Origin: Pseudomonas sp. NCCP-436
Lineage (GTDB): Bacteria; Pseudomonadota; Gammaproteobacteria; Pseudomonadales; Pseudomonadaceae
Direction: 5' to 3'
Assembly: GCF_019656335.1 (NCBI RefSeq)
Contig: NZ_BPLZ01000001.1
Location: forward strand, 1 to 64,000
Length of the DNA: 64,000 bases
The notes beneath the pieces were generated by a model that worked only from the letters and a program-made list of their open reading frames with translations, was not told where the DNA came from and searched no databases. A program made the translations under genes and the position numbers. Positions 37,496 through 47,448 of this stretch are shown here, one piece after another (position 1 is the stretch's first letter; each line of letters starts with the position of its first letter).

Positions 37496-39335
37496 ATGCA
37501 CACTCCAATCCATACCCTGTTCAAACCCTCCTACTTAGCTCTGGCACTGTTGATAGGCGTCAGCGCAACACAAACCAGCCAGGGCACAAGACGCGGCGAC
37601 CCAGCAGGTACGCAGCTTTCAGGTCCCGGCGGGCCCACTTGACCAGGTATTGCTGGGTATCTCCCGGCAGAGCGGTCAACTGATCTCCTTAGACCCGCGC
37701 TGGTCGAAAGGAGACAGACAGATGCCGTCAATGGCCAACTCAGCGTCGATCAAACTATTGCACAAGCGCTACATGGAAGCGGCCTGGGCTTCTCCAGGGA
37801 TGCCGATGCGATAATCATCATTCCAGGTGCCACAGCCAGCCTGTGGCGACCTCCGTCACGCCAGCCACACCGATCCAGCCGGCAGTAGTGCCGCGTTTGG
37901 ACAGCGTGATCGTCACCGCCACACGCTCACAGGAGCGCACCGCCAGCGCCTCGCTGTCACCTATCGATATCATCAGTGGCGATAGCCTGCGCAATACCGG
38001 TTCGGAAGAACTTGGTGCGGTACTGGCACGTCTGGTGCCATCAATCAACTTCCCGCGGGCCAGTCTGGTGGACGGCGCAGTTGCGTGGCCTATCGCCCGA
38101 TCAGGTTTTGGTGTTGGTCAACGGCAAACGTCGCCATTCCGGTGGCAGCTGTGGAACGTATCGAAGTGCTGCGTGACGGAGCTTCGGCACGCTACGGCTC
38201 GGACGCCATTGCCGGGGTGATCAACATGATCCTCAAGCAGGATGCCGAGGGCGGCTCAGTCAGCGGCAAGTTCGGCCAGTACAAGGATGGCGACGGTATC
38301 CAACGCCAGCTCAGCGCCAACAGCGGCTTCAAGATTGGCGACAATGGCTGGCTGAACCTGACCCTTGAAGGTGGAAACAACGATTACACCAACCGCGCAG
38401 GTGAGGATCTGCGGCCAGGCAGCATCGGCTCTACCACCTATGGACAGCAGGTGTTCCGCCAGGGTGAACCGGCGACCAAGGAAGGCAAACTGTTCCTCAA
38501 TGGCGAGTACGCTCTGCAGAACGGCTCGGAACTCTATGCCTTCGGCGGCTACAGCCGGCGCAAAGGCGAAACGGCTGCGTTCTACCGCGCCAGCAACAAT
38601 ATCCCGACCCTGTATCCGAACGGTTACCTGCCATTGATCCGCGGTGAACTGCAGGACAGCTCGCTGACCACCGGCCTGCGCGGTGAACTGGCGGATAACT
38701 GGCGCTACGACCTGTCACTCAACTACGGGCGCAACGAATACGACCTCAGCACCCGAACCATCAACCCGGATCTGTACCGCGACACTGGAAGCACACCGTT
38801 TTCGTTCGACAATGGCACATTGAGCAACGAACAGAAGCAGATCAACCAGGCCAACGGTGTCAGCAACATCAGCTACACCACGGTCCGTTACTTCAACAAT
38901 GCCGTGGACACCCGCACCACTGGCGTCGATCTGGTCGCCAACTACCGCCACAACTTCGCCAACGACCTGCGCTGAAACAGCACGCTCGGTTACAACTACA
39001 ACCGTACCAAGGTCACGGACGTCAAAGACAACCCGGCAATCCTCGACAGCCTGGGACTGGACCTGCTGCGCGTGAATCGCCGTGAGCGGCTGGGCCTGCT
39101 TGGCGATACGCCCCCCGGCACAAACTCACCTTCAGCAACGACCTGAGCGCTGGCAACTGGACTCTGCGCAGTAACCTCGTGCGCTACGGCAAGTTCACCA
39201 GCTATCAGAACAATGCGGCCAACGACCAGACCTTCGACGCTACCTAGATTCTCGACCTGGCCGTAGGTTACGCACTCGGCAACTGGCTGTTCACCGTGGG
39301 CGACGACAACATCACCGACGAACGACCGGAGCGCC
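37496..39335 (+). pseudogene. TonB-dependent receptor pseudogene with STN domain
   Basis: Start ATG 37496 gives a signal peptide (YLALALLIGVSATQ). An STN domain for FecR signalling (about 37600-37840), a plug (about 37880-38230: SVIVTATRSQERTASASLSP, LRDGASARYGSDAIAGVIN) and barrel segments follow, but in several frames. Seen: frame changes near 37590, 37690 and 37840; deletions near 38075 and 38130, where plug residues are missing; TGA (38973-38975) and TAG (39245-39247) at expected Trp codons; a frame change near 39110. The end breaks off at about 39335 inside the last barrel strands. Iron-siderophore or heme substrate unknown. Confidence 0.88.
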
Positions 39336-39363
39336 CACCCGCGCGAGACTCAGCAGCGAACAG

Positions 39364-39939
39364 ATGCGCCAGTCGCTGGCTGCCGTACACCGCCAGCGTG
39401 GCGACCGACCATTCTGGCTGTTCGCTTACGGCTCATTGATCTGGCGTCCGGAATGTCCGTCACTGGAGGTACGCCGAGCACGTCTGTACGGCTACCACCG
39501 AGGTCTCTATCTGTGGTCGCACAACCACCGTGGAACCCCGGAAAAGCCCGGCCTGGTATTTGGTCTGGATAGTGGTGGCTCCTGCAACGGTTTCGCCTAT
39601 CGCCTGGCAGAGGAAGGACTGGATTGCCACCTGGAGGCCCTCTGGCAGCGCGAGATGATCGACGCTGCCTACCAGCCGAAATGGCTAAATTGCCGACTCG
39701 AAGATGGCAGCCGCATCTGTGCTCTGACGTTCGTACTCAATCGTCAAGGGCCACACTTCGCCGGCAACCTCCCCGATCAGGTACTGCATCAGGTATTGAG
39801 CAGTGCTCGCGGCCATTTTGGCAGTACCCGTGAGTATGCCGAGCAGACCGCACGAGCCTTACGCCAACACGCCATGCCGGATCGACGTCTGGAGGCAACG
39901 CTTGCCCGCTGCGGTTGCAACATGGACACCATGGCATGA
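39364..39939 (+). CDS. ChaC-like gamma-glutamylcyclotransferase, N-terminus probably truncated
   Basis: 191 residues; family members that degrade glutathione to 5-oxoproline and Cys-Gly usually have 210-230. The substrate loop FAYGSLIW (YGSL at 22-25) and the catalytic Glu in LWQREM (E97) are intact, so it may be active. In-frame codons upstream of ATG 39364 (RARLSSEQ) look like a remnant of the original N-terminus, cut at the junction with the receptor pseudogene near 39335. No good ribosome site is visible. It is the only gene of the island with intact catalytic motifs. Confidence 0.7.
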   Translation: MRQSLAAVHRQRGDRPFWLFAYGSLIWRPECPSLEVRRARLYGYHRGLYLWSHNHRGTPEKPGLVFGLDSGGSCNGFAYRLAEEGLDCHLEALWQREMIDAAYQPKWLNCRLEDGSRICALTFVLNRQGPHFAGNLPDQVLHQVLSSARGHFGSTREYAEQTARALRQHAMPDRRLEATLARCGCNMDTMA

Positions 39940-40234
39940 AGGAAAAGCATGTGCGCCAGGCACTACTGGCCAGCCTTATTCCCCCTACTGGGCGCCTGTA
40001 GCGACTCGCTCGGCACACCGGACAACATCCAGTTGATCACCTGGAACAACACCTTCGCCCCCGCACGTAGCAGTGATATCGTCCCAGCGTATCGCCCATC
40101 TCGGGCTGACACAAAACGGAAGCATCATCGAATCACTCCGCCCCGAAAAAATCAGCCATAACCATGCCGAAGTGCCCTACACACGCACTTTCCGCACCGC
40201 CAGCCAGATAATTGGCCACCACAGGGCGGATTGA
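39936..40234 (+). pseudogene. decayed small lipoprotein gene
   Basis: An ATGA overlap with the ChaC-like gene begins MKEKHVRQALLASLI; after a frame change near a run of C (about 39980) the lipobox PLLGACSDS appears, and after a second change near 40080 the frame SQRIAHLGLTQNGSIIESLR, then HNHAEVPYTRTFRTASQI, runs to TGA at 40232. The pieces join into one plausible lipoprotein of about 98 residues, but no single frame encodes it. I do not recognise the family. Confidence 0.45.
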
Positions 40235-40252
40235 TTTGGCGCACGATAATCG

Positions 40253-40274
40253 ATGCGTTATACAATAACGTTCT
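40253..40274. promoter_or_regulatory. zur: Zur box at the zur-znuC-znuB promoter
   Basis: GTTAT-ACA-ATAAC (40257-40269) is a perfect inverted repeat inside ATGCGTTATACAATAACGTT, matching the Zur box consensus (GTTATANTATAAC). It lies just before zur and should allow zinc-dependent autorepression of the operon. Confidence 0.75.
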
Positions 40275-40292
40275 ACGTTTCGAGGGCGCACC

Positions 40293-40793
40293 ATGTACAA
40301 ACCCGCCAGCGTCGTGCCGCCTCTGGCTGCACGCCCCCACGACCATTCCCGCTGCGTCAGTCATGCGCTGGCCGAAGCCGAAGCCATCTGTGCGCGTCAG
40401 GGTCTGCGTCTGACCGCTCTGCGCAGGCGCGTGCTGGAGTTGGTGTGGGCCAGTCACAAGCCGCTCGGCGCCTATGACATCCTCGGCGTGCTGAGCGATG
40501 AGGACGGTCGTCGCGCCGCACCGCCAACGGTCTACCGGGCGCTGGATTTCCTCCTGGAAAACGGCCTGGTACACCGCATCGCATCGCTCAACGCCTACGT
40601 CGGCTGCAGCCACCCGGAACATGCACATCAGGGCCAATTCCTGATCTGCCGGAGCTGCCACGCCGCCACCGAACTGGAGCAACCGGCCATCAGCCAGGCC
40701 ATCGTCGAGGGTGCAGCCGGCGTTGGCTTCGCCGTAGAAGGCCAGACCGTGGAAGTCGTTGGCCTCTGTGCCGGCTGCAAGGACAAGGCATGA
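40293..40793 (+). CDS. zur: zinc uptake regulator
   Basis: 166-residue Fur-family repressor. The winged-helix part reads [20 protein letters not shown], then [20 protein letters not shown], where the last part is the recognition segment. Metal sites are CSHPEHAHQ and the two structural CxxC pairs ICRSC and LCAGC. It senses zinc and represses zinc-uptake genes. ATGA overlap with znuC couples their translation. Confidence 0.93.
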   Translation: MYKPASVVPPLAARPHDHSRCVSHALAEAEAICARQGLRLTALRRRVLELVWASHKPLGAYDILGVLSDEDGRRAAPPTVYRALDFLLENGLVHRIASLNAYVGCSHPEHAHQGQFLICRSCHAATELEQPAISQAIVEGAAGVGFAVEGQTVEVVGLCAGCKDKA

Positions 40794-41581
40794 GCGATGC
40801 TTTGATCCATCTCGACGGCGTCGCTGTCAGCTTCAATGGCCAGCCGGTACTGGATGATGTCCGCCTCAGTGTCAGAACCGGCGAGATCGTCACCCTGATC
40901 GGCCCCAACGGTGCCGGCAAAACCACCCTGGTGCGCGTTGTTCTCGGCCTACTGCAACCGCAGCAGGGGACGGTGCGACGCCTTCCGCGCCTGCGCATTG
41001 GCTACATGCCGCAGAAGCTGCATGTCGACGCTACCCTGCCGCTGTCGGTGCTGCGCTTCCTGCGTCTGGTACCCGGGGTGGATCGCTCCCGCGCACAGGC
41101 CGCGCTGACCGAAGTAGGCGCCGTTCAGGTGCTCGATAGCCCGCTGCAGAGCATCTCCGGCGGCGAATTGCAGCGTGTACTGCTGGCCCGTGCGCTGCTG
41201 CGCGAACCGCAACTGCTGGTGCTCGACGAGCCGGTACAGGGTGTCGACGTGGCCGGCCAGGCTGAACTTTACCGACTGATTTCGCGGCTGCGCGAACGTT
41301 ACGGCTGCGGCGTACTGATGGTTTCCCACGACCTGCATCTGGTAATGAGTGCCACCGACCAGGTGGTTTGCCTCAATCGCCACGTGTGTTGTTCCGGCCA
41401 TCCTGAACAGGTCAGTGGCGACCCCGCCTTCATCGAACTGTTCGGTCAGGATGCCCGCAGCCTGGCAATCTACCACCACCATCACGACCATGATCACGAC
41501 CTGAATGGCGGCGTGATCAAAGGTACCGGCCTGACCATCCACGGCCCGGTTCATGTCCACGGCCCAGGTTGCAAGCACTGA
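40790..41581 (+). CDS. znuC: zinc ABC transporter ATP-binding protein
   Basis: 263-residue ATPase: Walker [11 protein letters not shown]-loop in YMPQKLHVD, signature ISGGELQR and Walker [11 protein letters not shown]. The C-terminus is His-rich ([10 protein letters not shown] and [12 protein letters not shown]), as in Pseudomonas ZnuC, probably buffering zinc or limiting transport. Overlaps zur (ATGA) and znuB (TGATG). Confidence 0.95.
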   Translation: MSDALIHLDGVAVSFNGQPVLDDVRLSVRTGEIVTLIGPNGAGKTTLVRVVLGLLQPQQGTVRRLPRLRIGYMPQKLHVDATLPLSVLRFLRLVPGVDRSRAQAALTEVGAVQVLDSPLQSISGGELQRVLLARALLREPQLLVLDEPVQGVDVAGQAELYRLISRLRERYGCGVLMVSHDLHLVMSATDQVVCLNRHVCCSGHPEQVSGDPAFIELFGQDARSLAIYHHHHDHDHDLNGGVIKGTGLTIHGPVHVHGPGCKH

Positions 41582-42369
41582 TGCCCGATTTTCTTCTCAA
41601 CGCCCTGTTTGCCGGCCTGGCGCTGGCAGTGGTGGCAGGTCCTCTCGGTTCCTTCGTGGTCTGGCGGCGCATGGCCTATTTCGGCGATACCCTGTCCCAT
41701 GCCGCCCTGCTCGGCGTCGCCCTGGGCCTGCTGCTGGACATCAGCCCGACCCTCACCGTGACCATCGGCTGTGTACTGCTGGCGGTGCTGCTGGTCACTC
41801 TGCAACAGCGTCAGCCTCTGGCCTCCGACACCCTGCTGGGTATCCTCGCGCACAGCACTCTGTCACTGGGACTGGTGGCGCTGAGCTTCATGCAGGACGT
41901 GCGGATCGACCTGATGAGCTACCTGTTTGGTGACCTGCTCGCCGTCGGCACCAACGATCTGGCCTGGATCGCTGGTGGTAGCGCCCTAGTGCTGGCACTG
42001 CTGGCCTGGTTGTGGAGACCACTGCTGGCCATTACCGTGCATGAGGAACTGGCACGGGTCGAGGGGCTGCCGGTGGCGGCCATCCGCCTGGCACTGATGC
42101 TGCTGATCGCCATTGTCATTGCCGTGGCGATGAAGATTGTCGGCGTACTGCTGATCACCTCACTGCTGATCATCCCGGCTGCCGCTGCCCAGCGCCACGC
42201 CAGCACCCCGGAACAAATGGCCGGCGGCGCCAGCCTGATCGGTCTGCTGGCAGTTTGTGGCGGACTGGCATTGTCCTGGTATCAGGATACGCCGGCTGGC
42301 CCCTCCATCGTGGTCTGCGCCGCCCTGCTGTTCCTCACCAGCTTCGCCCTGCCACGACGCAACGCCTGA
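41581..42369 (+). CDS. znuB: zinc ABC transporter permease
   Basis: 262-residue membrane subunit with about eight helices; characteristic are [20 protein letters not shown] and, near the end, the cytoplasmic coupling loop region [20 protein letters not shown]. The start ATG 41581 overlaps the znuC stop (TGATG). It imports zinc delivered by ZnuA. Confidence 0.95.
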   Translation: MPDFLLNALFAGLALAVVAGPLGSFVVWRRMAYFGDTLSHAALLGVALGLLLDISPTLTVTIGCVLLAVLLVTLQQRQPLASDTLLGILAHSTLSLGLVALSFMQDVRIDLMSYLFGDLLAVGTNDLAWIAGGSALVLALLAWLWRPLLAITVHEELARVEGLPVAAIRLALMLLIAIVIAVAMKIVGVLLITSLLIIPAAAAQRHASTPEQMAGGASLIGLLAVCGGLALSWYQDTPAGPSIVVCAALLFLTSFALPRRNA

Positions 42370-42450
42370 GAGCAAGGTACCGGCAGGGTGAAATAGATGA
42401 CGCAAAGCGCTATGATTGCGCGTTTTTTGCACAATTCGAGACGCGTTGCC

Positions 42451-42870
42451 ATGATTTCGTTTGCCCTACGCGGGCTTTCCCTGTCTCTGGTTCTGCTACT
42501 GGCTGGCTGCCAGAGCAACCCGACCGACGTGTTCGAACAGAGTCTGGCCGAGCAGCGTCTTGACGAGGCCCGTCAGCAATTTGCCGAACTGGAGCAGGCC
42601 GGCAAGGCTCCACGTCTGGAGCACTACCGCCGCCAGTTGGCCGAGGCCTATCTGCAACAGGGCCAACTGGCCCTGCAACGTGGCGATCTGGATCTGGCTG
42701 CACGGGCGCTGGGCCAGGCTCGCAGCCTCCTGCCGCAAGCCCCCGCGCTGGCCCGCGATCCGGCCGAAGCTCTGGACGCGGCCCGTGCTGCCGAGCAGCA
42801 ACGACAACCTTCTGGGGAAGGCGAACACTCCGGGGGCTGCAGCCCTGCACAGACCTTATTAATTCAATAA
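42451..42870 (+). CDS. hypothetical TPR-like lipoprotein
   Basis: 139 residues with a lipoprotein signal (LRGLSLSLVLLLAGC, lipobox LLAGC) and a helical repeat-like mature part (RLDEARQQFAELEQAG, YLQQGQLALQRGDLDLAARA), suggesting one or two TPR-type helical pairs. P. aeruginosa has a similar gene after znuB and before metN. ATG 42451 preferred because the frame from 42397 would push the signal peptide inward. Function unknown. Confidence 0.75.
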   Translation: MISFALRGLSLSLVLLLAGCQSNPTDVFEQSLAEQRLDEARQQFAELEQAGKAPRLEHYRRQLAEAYLQQGQLALQRGDLDLAARALGQARSLLPQAPALARDPAEALDAARAAEQQRQPSGEGEHSGGCSPAQTLLIQ

Positions 42871-43003
42871 AAGAATAAGAATAGTAAAATAAAGATTATC
42901 TAGACCTAAAAACTGCCGGTTACACTAGCGCACCTTGCGCCTACCCGGCGCCCGAGTCCGCTGGCCACCGCTGGCCTCTGAACATACCCAAAAGGTCGTT
43001 CGC

Positions 43004-44011
43004 GTGATCCACTTCCAATCCGTCCACAAGGCCTACCGCGTCGCGGGCCGAGACATCCCGGCGCTGCAGCCGACCACGCTGCAGATCGAAAGCGGCCAGG
43101 TGTTCGGCATCATCGGCCATTCAGGCGCCGGCAAGAGTACCCTGCTGCGCCTTATCAACCGCCTGGAGGAACCCTCCGGCGGACGTATCGAAATCGACGG
43201 CGTCGACGTGACTGCCCTCGATGCCAACGGCCTGCGCCGCTTCCGCCAGCAGGTCGGGATGATCTTCCAGCACTTCAACCTGCTGTCGTCGAAGACCGTG
43301 GCCGAGAACATCGCCATGCCTCTGCGCCTGGCCGACGAACTGAACCGCGCCGAGATCGACGCACGCGTCGCCGAACTGCTGGCCCGCGTCGGCCTGCAAG
43401 ATCACGCCAACAAGTACCCGGCGCAGCTCTCCGGTGGACAGAAGCAGCGTGTCGGCATCGCCCGTGCCCTGAGTACCCGGCCGAAGATCCTGTTGTGCGA
43501 CGAGGCTACCAGCGCCCTAGACCCGCAAACCACCACCGCCGTGCTGCAATTGCTGGCTGAAATCAACCGCGAACTGGGTCTGACCATCGTACTGATCACC
43601 CATGAAATGGACGTGATACGCCGTGTCTGCGATCGCGTGGCGGTGATGGATGCCGGCGTGATAGTCGAAGAAGGCCCGGTGGCCGAGTTGTTCCTGCACC
43701 CGCAGCATCCGACTACACGACGCTTCGTGCAGGAGTCCGAGCATGTCGACGAGAACGAACAGCGCGACGACTTCTCTCACGTACCGGGCCGCATCCTGCG
43801 TCTGACCTTCCAGGGCGAGGCCACCTACGCCCCGCTGCTGGGCACCGTGGCCCGTGAGACCGGGGTCGACTACAGCATTCTCGCCGGTCGTATCGACCGC
43901 ATTAAGGACACCCCCTACGGCCAGCTCACCCTGGCCCTGACCGGTGGCGACATCGACGCCGCGCTGGCGCGCTTCGGCGCCGCCGACGTGCATCTGGAGG
44001 TACTGCGCTGA
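43004..44011 (+). CDS. metN: methionine ABC transporter ATP-binding protein
   Basis: 335-residue ATPase of the D-/L-methionine importer, the P. aeruginosa length. Walker [10 protein letters not shown], signature LSGGQKQR, Walker [15 protein letters not shown], and a C-terminal NIL (ACT-like) domain (about 265-335, [20 protein letters not shown]) that senses methionine for feedback inhibition. GTG 43004 with AAAGG upstream; the frame from 42935 is not conserved. First gene of metNIQ. Confidence 0.94.
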   Translation: MIHFQSVHKAYRVAGRDIPALQPTTLQIESGQVFGIIGHSGAGKSTLLRLINRLEEPSGGRIEIDGVDVTALDANGLRRFRQQVGMIFQHFNLLSSKTVAENIAMPLRLADELNRAEIDARVAELLARVGLQDHANKYPAQLSGGQKQRVGIARALSTRPKILLCDEATSALDPQTTTAVLQLLAEINRELGLTIVLITHEMDVIRRVCDRVAVMDAGVIVEEGPVAELFLHPQHPTTRRFVQESEHVDENEQRDDFSHVPGRILRLTFQGEATYAPLLGTVARETGVDYSILAGRIDRIKDTPYGQLTLALTGGDIDAALARFGAADVHLEVLR

Positions 44012-44679
44012 TGCTCGAACAACTGCTGCCCAACGTCTTCTGGCCGGAAATCTGGCAGGCCAGTCTCGATACCCTGAACATGCTGCTTGGCTCGATGCTG
44101 TTTACCGTATTGCTCGGCCTGCCGCTTGGTGTGCTGCTGTTTCTCACCGGGCCGCGCCAACTGTTCGAACAGTCGGCGCTGTACGCAGCCCTGTCGTTGG
44201 TGGTGAACATCCTGCGCTCGGTGCCCTTCGTCATCCTGCTGATCCTGATGATTCCCTTCACCGAGTTGCTGGTCGGCACCTCGCTGGGCGTTGCCGGTGC
44301 CATCCCGCCGCTGGTAGTAGGCGCCACGCCGTTCTTCGCCCGTCTGGTGGAAACCGCGCTGCGCGAGGTGGATCGCGGCATCATCGAAGCCACCCAGGCG
44401 ATGGGCGCCACCACCTGGCAGATCATCACCCGCGCATTGCTGCCCGAGTCCCTGCCGGGCCTGCTCGCTGCCACCACCGTCACTGCCATTACTCTGGTCT
44501 CCTACACCGCCATGAGCGGCCTGATTGGCGGCGGTGGCCTAGGCGATCTGGCGGTGCGCTATGGCTACCAGCGTTACCAACCGGATGTAATGGCCGTAAC
44601 CGTGATCCTGCTACTGATCCTCGTACAGGTACTGCAGATGGCAGGCGATCGACTGGTGGTGCACTTTTCCCGCAAATGA
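44011..44679 (+). CDS. metI: methionine ABC transporter permease
   Basis: 222-residue permease with five helices; the EAA-type loop that contacts MetN is in GIIEATQAMGATTWQIITRA. Start ATG 44011 overlaps the metN stop (TGATG). Confidence 0.95.
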   Translation: MLEQLLPNVFWPEIWQASLDTLNMLLGSMLFTVLLGLPLGVLLFLTGPRQLFEQSALYAALSLVVNILRSVPFVILLILMIPFTELLVGTSLGVAGAIPPLVVGATPFFARLVETALREVDRGIIEATQAMGATTWQIITRALLPESLPGLLAATTVTAITLVSYTAMSGLIGGGGLGDLAVRYGYQRYQPDVMAVTVILLLILVQVLQMAGDRLVVHFSRK

Positions 44680-44740
44680 TCATGACGGCGACTCGCCACC
44701 TGCGAGAGCCGTACCAACCCGTGCAAGAAGGAACCCTGAA

Positions 44741-45511
44741 ATGAAGAAACTGCTCACTGCCCTGGCCGCCTTCGCGGCCTTCTCGGCTCAGGCCGAAACG
44801 CTCAGCGTCGCTGCCACCCCGGTACCCCACGCGGAGATCCTCGAATTCGTCAAACCCACCCTGGCCCAGGAGGGTGTAGAGCTGAAGGTGCGCGTGTTCA
44901 CCGACTACGTGCAGCCCAACCTGCAAGTGCAGCAGGGCAACCTCGACGCCAACTTCTTCCAGCATCAGCCGTACCTTGACGAGTTCAATGCCAGCCGCAA
45001 AACCGAGCTGGTCAGCATCGGCGGCGTGCACGTCGAGCCCTTCGGAGCCTACTCCAGCAAGATCAAGGAGCTGAGCGAGCTGGCACAAGGCGCTACCGTG
45101 GCCATCCCCAACGACGCCACCAACGGCGGCCGCGCCCTGCTGCTGCTGCAGAAAGCCGGCGTGATCACCCTCAAGCCGGAAGCCGGCATCCTCGCCACGC
45201 CGAAGGACATCGTCGAGAACCCGAAAGGCATCAAGGTGCGTGAGCTGGAAGCGGCCACCCTGCCGCGTGTGCTGAGCCAGGTCGACCTCGCCCTGATCAA
45301 CACCAACTACGCCCTGGAAGCCAAGCTGAACCCGACCCAGGACGCCCTGGCCATCGAAGGCAGCGACTCGCCGTACGTCAACATCCTGGTGACCCGCGCC
45401 GACAACAAGGACAGCGACGCCGTGCAGAAGCTGGTCAAGGCCCTGCACAGCGCCGAGGTCAAGCAGTTCATCGAAGAGAAGTACAAGGGCGCCGTAGTGC
45501 CGGCATTCTGA
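44741..45511 (+). CDS. metQ: methionine ABC transporter substrate-binding protein
   Basis: 256-residue NlpA-family binding protein. The leader ALAAFAAFSAQA is an ordinary signal peptide with no lipobox Cys, unlike E. coli MetQ, so the protein is probably free in the periplasm. Typical segments are SVAATPVPHAEILEFVKPTL and NLDANFFQHQPYLDEFN. Gap of 61 bases to metI; a terminator follows. Confidence 0.94.
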   Translation: MKKLLTALAAFAAFSAQAETLSVAATPVPHAEILEFVKPTLAQEGVELKVRVFTDYVQPNLQVQQGNLDANFFQHQPYLDEFNASRKTELVSIGGVHVEPFGAYSSKIKELSELAQGATVAIPNDATNGGRALLLLQKAGVITLKPEAGILATPKDIVENPKGIKVRELEAATLPRVLSQVDLALINTNYALEAKLNPTQDALAIEGSDSPYVNILVTRADNKDSDAVQKLVKALHSAEVKQFIEEKYKGAVVPAF

Positions 45512-45536
45512 TCGCCAGCTACCCGCTTTAAGCAAG

Positions 45537-45572
45537 AATGCCGCGTAGTCTTCCGACTGCGCGGCATTTTTT
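45537..45572. terminator. terminator between metQ and glmS
   Basis: AATGCCGCG-TAGTC-TTCC-GACTG-CGCGGCATT is a long stem followed by a T run on the plus strand. It ends metNIQ; the minus-strand side, although lacking a long T run, may help end glmS. Confidence 0.85.
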
Positions 45573-45623
45573 ATGTCTCTTCGGACCTCACTCGACGGTG
45601 ACGCTTTTCGCCAGGTTGCGCGG
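45555..45623 (-). other. attTn7-type site at the end of glmS
   Basis: The TnsD-recognised sequence of Tn7-like elements is the 3' end of glmS, with insertion about 25 bases past the stop, here about position 45563. The glmS end is intact and no Tn7-type element is present, so the site appears empty. The predicted insertion point lies inside one arm of the metQ terminator. Confidence 0.5.
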
Positions 45624-47438
45624 TTGATCCACGTCGGTGCCCTTGAGCACCGCCACGTAGTAGGAGAGCAGCTGCAGCGGCACGGTGTAGAGGATCGGCG
45701 CGAGCAGGTCGTGGATATGTGGCATGGCCACCACGTGGGTTCCCTCGCCGTTGTTCATGCCGGCCTGTTGGTCGGCAAACACGATCAGTTCACCGCCACG
45801 GGCACGCACTTCCTGCAGGTTGGATTTGAGCTTTTCCAGCATCTCATTGTTCGGCGCCACGGTAACCACCGGCATATCGGCATCTACCAGCGCCAGTGGA
45901 CCATGCTTGAGCTCGCCGGCCGGATAGGCCTCGGCATGGATGTAGGAGATTTCCTTGAGCTTGAGCGCTCCTTCCATGGCCACCGGGTACTGGGTGCCAC
46001 GACCGAGGAACAGGCTGTGGTTCTTCTCGGCGAACAGCTCGGAAAGCTTCTCCACCGTCTTGTCCATTGCCAGGGCCTCACCAAGACGGGTCGGCAAACG
46101 ACGCAGCTCCTCCACCAGCTCGGCTGCCAGGGACTTATCCACAGTGCCGCGTACCTGCCCCAGAGCTAGGGTCAGCAACATCAGTCCGACCAACTGGGTA
46201 GTGAAGGCCTTGGTCGAGGCCACACCGATTTCCGGGCCAGCCTGAGTCAGCAGACAGAGGTCGGATTCGCGCACCAGCGAACTGGTTCCCACGTTGCAGA
46301 TCACCAGACTGGCCAGATAGCCGCCTTCTCCGGTCTCCATGACCTTGGCATTGCGCAACGCAGCCAGGGTATCGGCCGTCTCGCCGGACTGGGAGATGCT
46401 GACGAACAGAGTATCGGGCTGCACCGCCACGCGGCGGTAACGGAACTCGCTGGCCACCTCCACCTGGCAGGGAATGCCGGCCAGCTCTTCCAGCCAGTAA
46501 CGGGCGACCATGCCGGCATGGTAGCTGGTGCCGCAGGCGACGATCTGTACGTTCCTCACCCGGGCAAACAGCTCCGCGGCCTGCGGACCGAAGGCCTGTA
46601 CCAGCACATGGTCGCTGCCCAGCCGGCTTTCCAGTGTGCGCTGCACTACTTTGGGCTGCTCGAAGATTTCCTTAAGCATGAAGTGGCGATACTCGCCCTT
46701 GTCGGCGGCCTCGGCTCCCTCGTGATACTGCACCGATTCACGCTGTACCGGCTGCCCCTCGGCGTCCCAGATCAGCACCTGGTCACGACGGATCTCGGCG
46801 ATATCACCTTCTTCCAGATAAACGAAACGGTCGGTGACCTGGCGCAACGCCAGTTGATCCGAGGCGAGGAAGTTTTCCCCCAGCCCCAGGCCGATTACCA
46901 ACGGACTGCCACTTCGCGCAGCAAGCAGACGATCCGGCTGACTGTTGCTGATCACAGCCAGACCGTAGGCACCGTGCAGCTCTGGGATGGCTGCCTTGAG
47001 CGCCGCTGTCAGGTCACCCAGCTGTTGCAGTTTGTGATTGAGCAGATGGACGATGGTTTCGGTATCAGTATCGGAAACAAAAACGTAGCCCAACTGTTGC
47101 AGACGGGCGCGCAGTTCCTCATGGTTCTCGATGATGCCGTTATGCACCACCGCCAGCTCCTGACCGGAAAAATGCGGGTGGGCATTGTTCTCGGTGGGAG
47201 CGCCATGGGTAGCCCAGCGAGTGTGGGCAATACCCAGACGACCACTGAGCGGCTCAGCCTGCAACGCAGCCTGCAGCTCGCTGACCTTGCCGGCACGACG
47301 CCGTCGATCCAGCCTGCCCTCATCGGTCAACAATGCTACTCCGGCACTGTCATAGCCACGGTATTCCAGGCGCCGCAGGCCTTCCAGCAGTACCGGGGTG
47401 ATATTGCGCTCCGCGATTGCGCCAACGATTCCACACAT
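45588..47438 (-). CDS. glmS: glutamine-fructose-6-phosphate aminotransferase
   Basis: 616-residue enzyme making glucosamine-6-phosphate for peptidoglycan and LPS. The N-terminal glutaminase starts with the catalytic Cys (MCGIVGAIA, Cys2 after Met removal acts as nucleophile) and [12 protein letters not shown]; two SIS domains follow, and the terminus [11 protein letters not shown] is the conserved end used by Tn7. It lies 10 bases after glmR, so glmR-glmS are one transcript. Confidence 0.96.
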   Translation of the reverse strand: MCGIVGAIAERNITPVLLEGLRRLEYRGYDSAGVALLTDEGRLDRRRRAGKVSELQAALQAEPLSGRLGIAHTRWATHGAPTENNAHPHFSGQELAVVHNGIIENHEELRARLQQLGYVFVSDTDTETIVHLLNHKLQQLGDLTAALKAAIPELHGAYGLAVISNSQPDRLLAARSGSPLVIGLGLGENFLASDQLALRQVTDRFVYLEEGDIAEIRRDQVLIWDAEGQPVQRESVQYHEGAEAADKGEYRHFMLKEIFEQPKVVQRTLESRLGSDHVLVQAFGPQAAELFARVRNVQIVACGTSYHAGMVARYWLEELAGIPCQVEVASEFRYRRVAVQPDTLFVSISQSGETADTLAALRNAKVMETGEGGYLASLVICNVGTSSLVRESDLCLLTQAGPEIGVASTKAFTTQLVGLMLLTLALGQVRGTVDKSLAAELVEELRRLPTRLGEALAMDKTVEKLSELFAEKNHSLFLGRGTQYPVAMEGALKLKEISYIHAEAYPAGELKHGPLALVDADMPVVTVAPNNEMLEKLKSNLQEVRARGGELIVFADQQAGMNNGEGTHVVAMPHIHDLLAPILYTVPLQLLSYYVAVLKGTDVDQPRNLAKSVTVE

Positions 47439-47448
47439 GCTCGGTTCC

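Noticed and set aside
36098..39247. Internal TGA codons as selenocysteine or programmed readthrough
   Set aside because: The positions look like lost Trp codons, no selenocysteine-insertion hairpin is evident, and frame changes and deletions occur in the same genes.
36000..40250. Insertion sequence as the cause of the island
   Set aside because: I found no transposase frame, terminal inverted repeats or target duplications at the edges.
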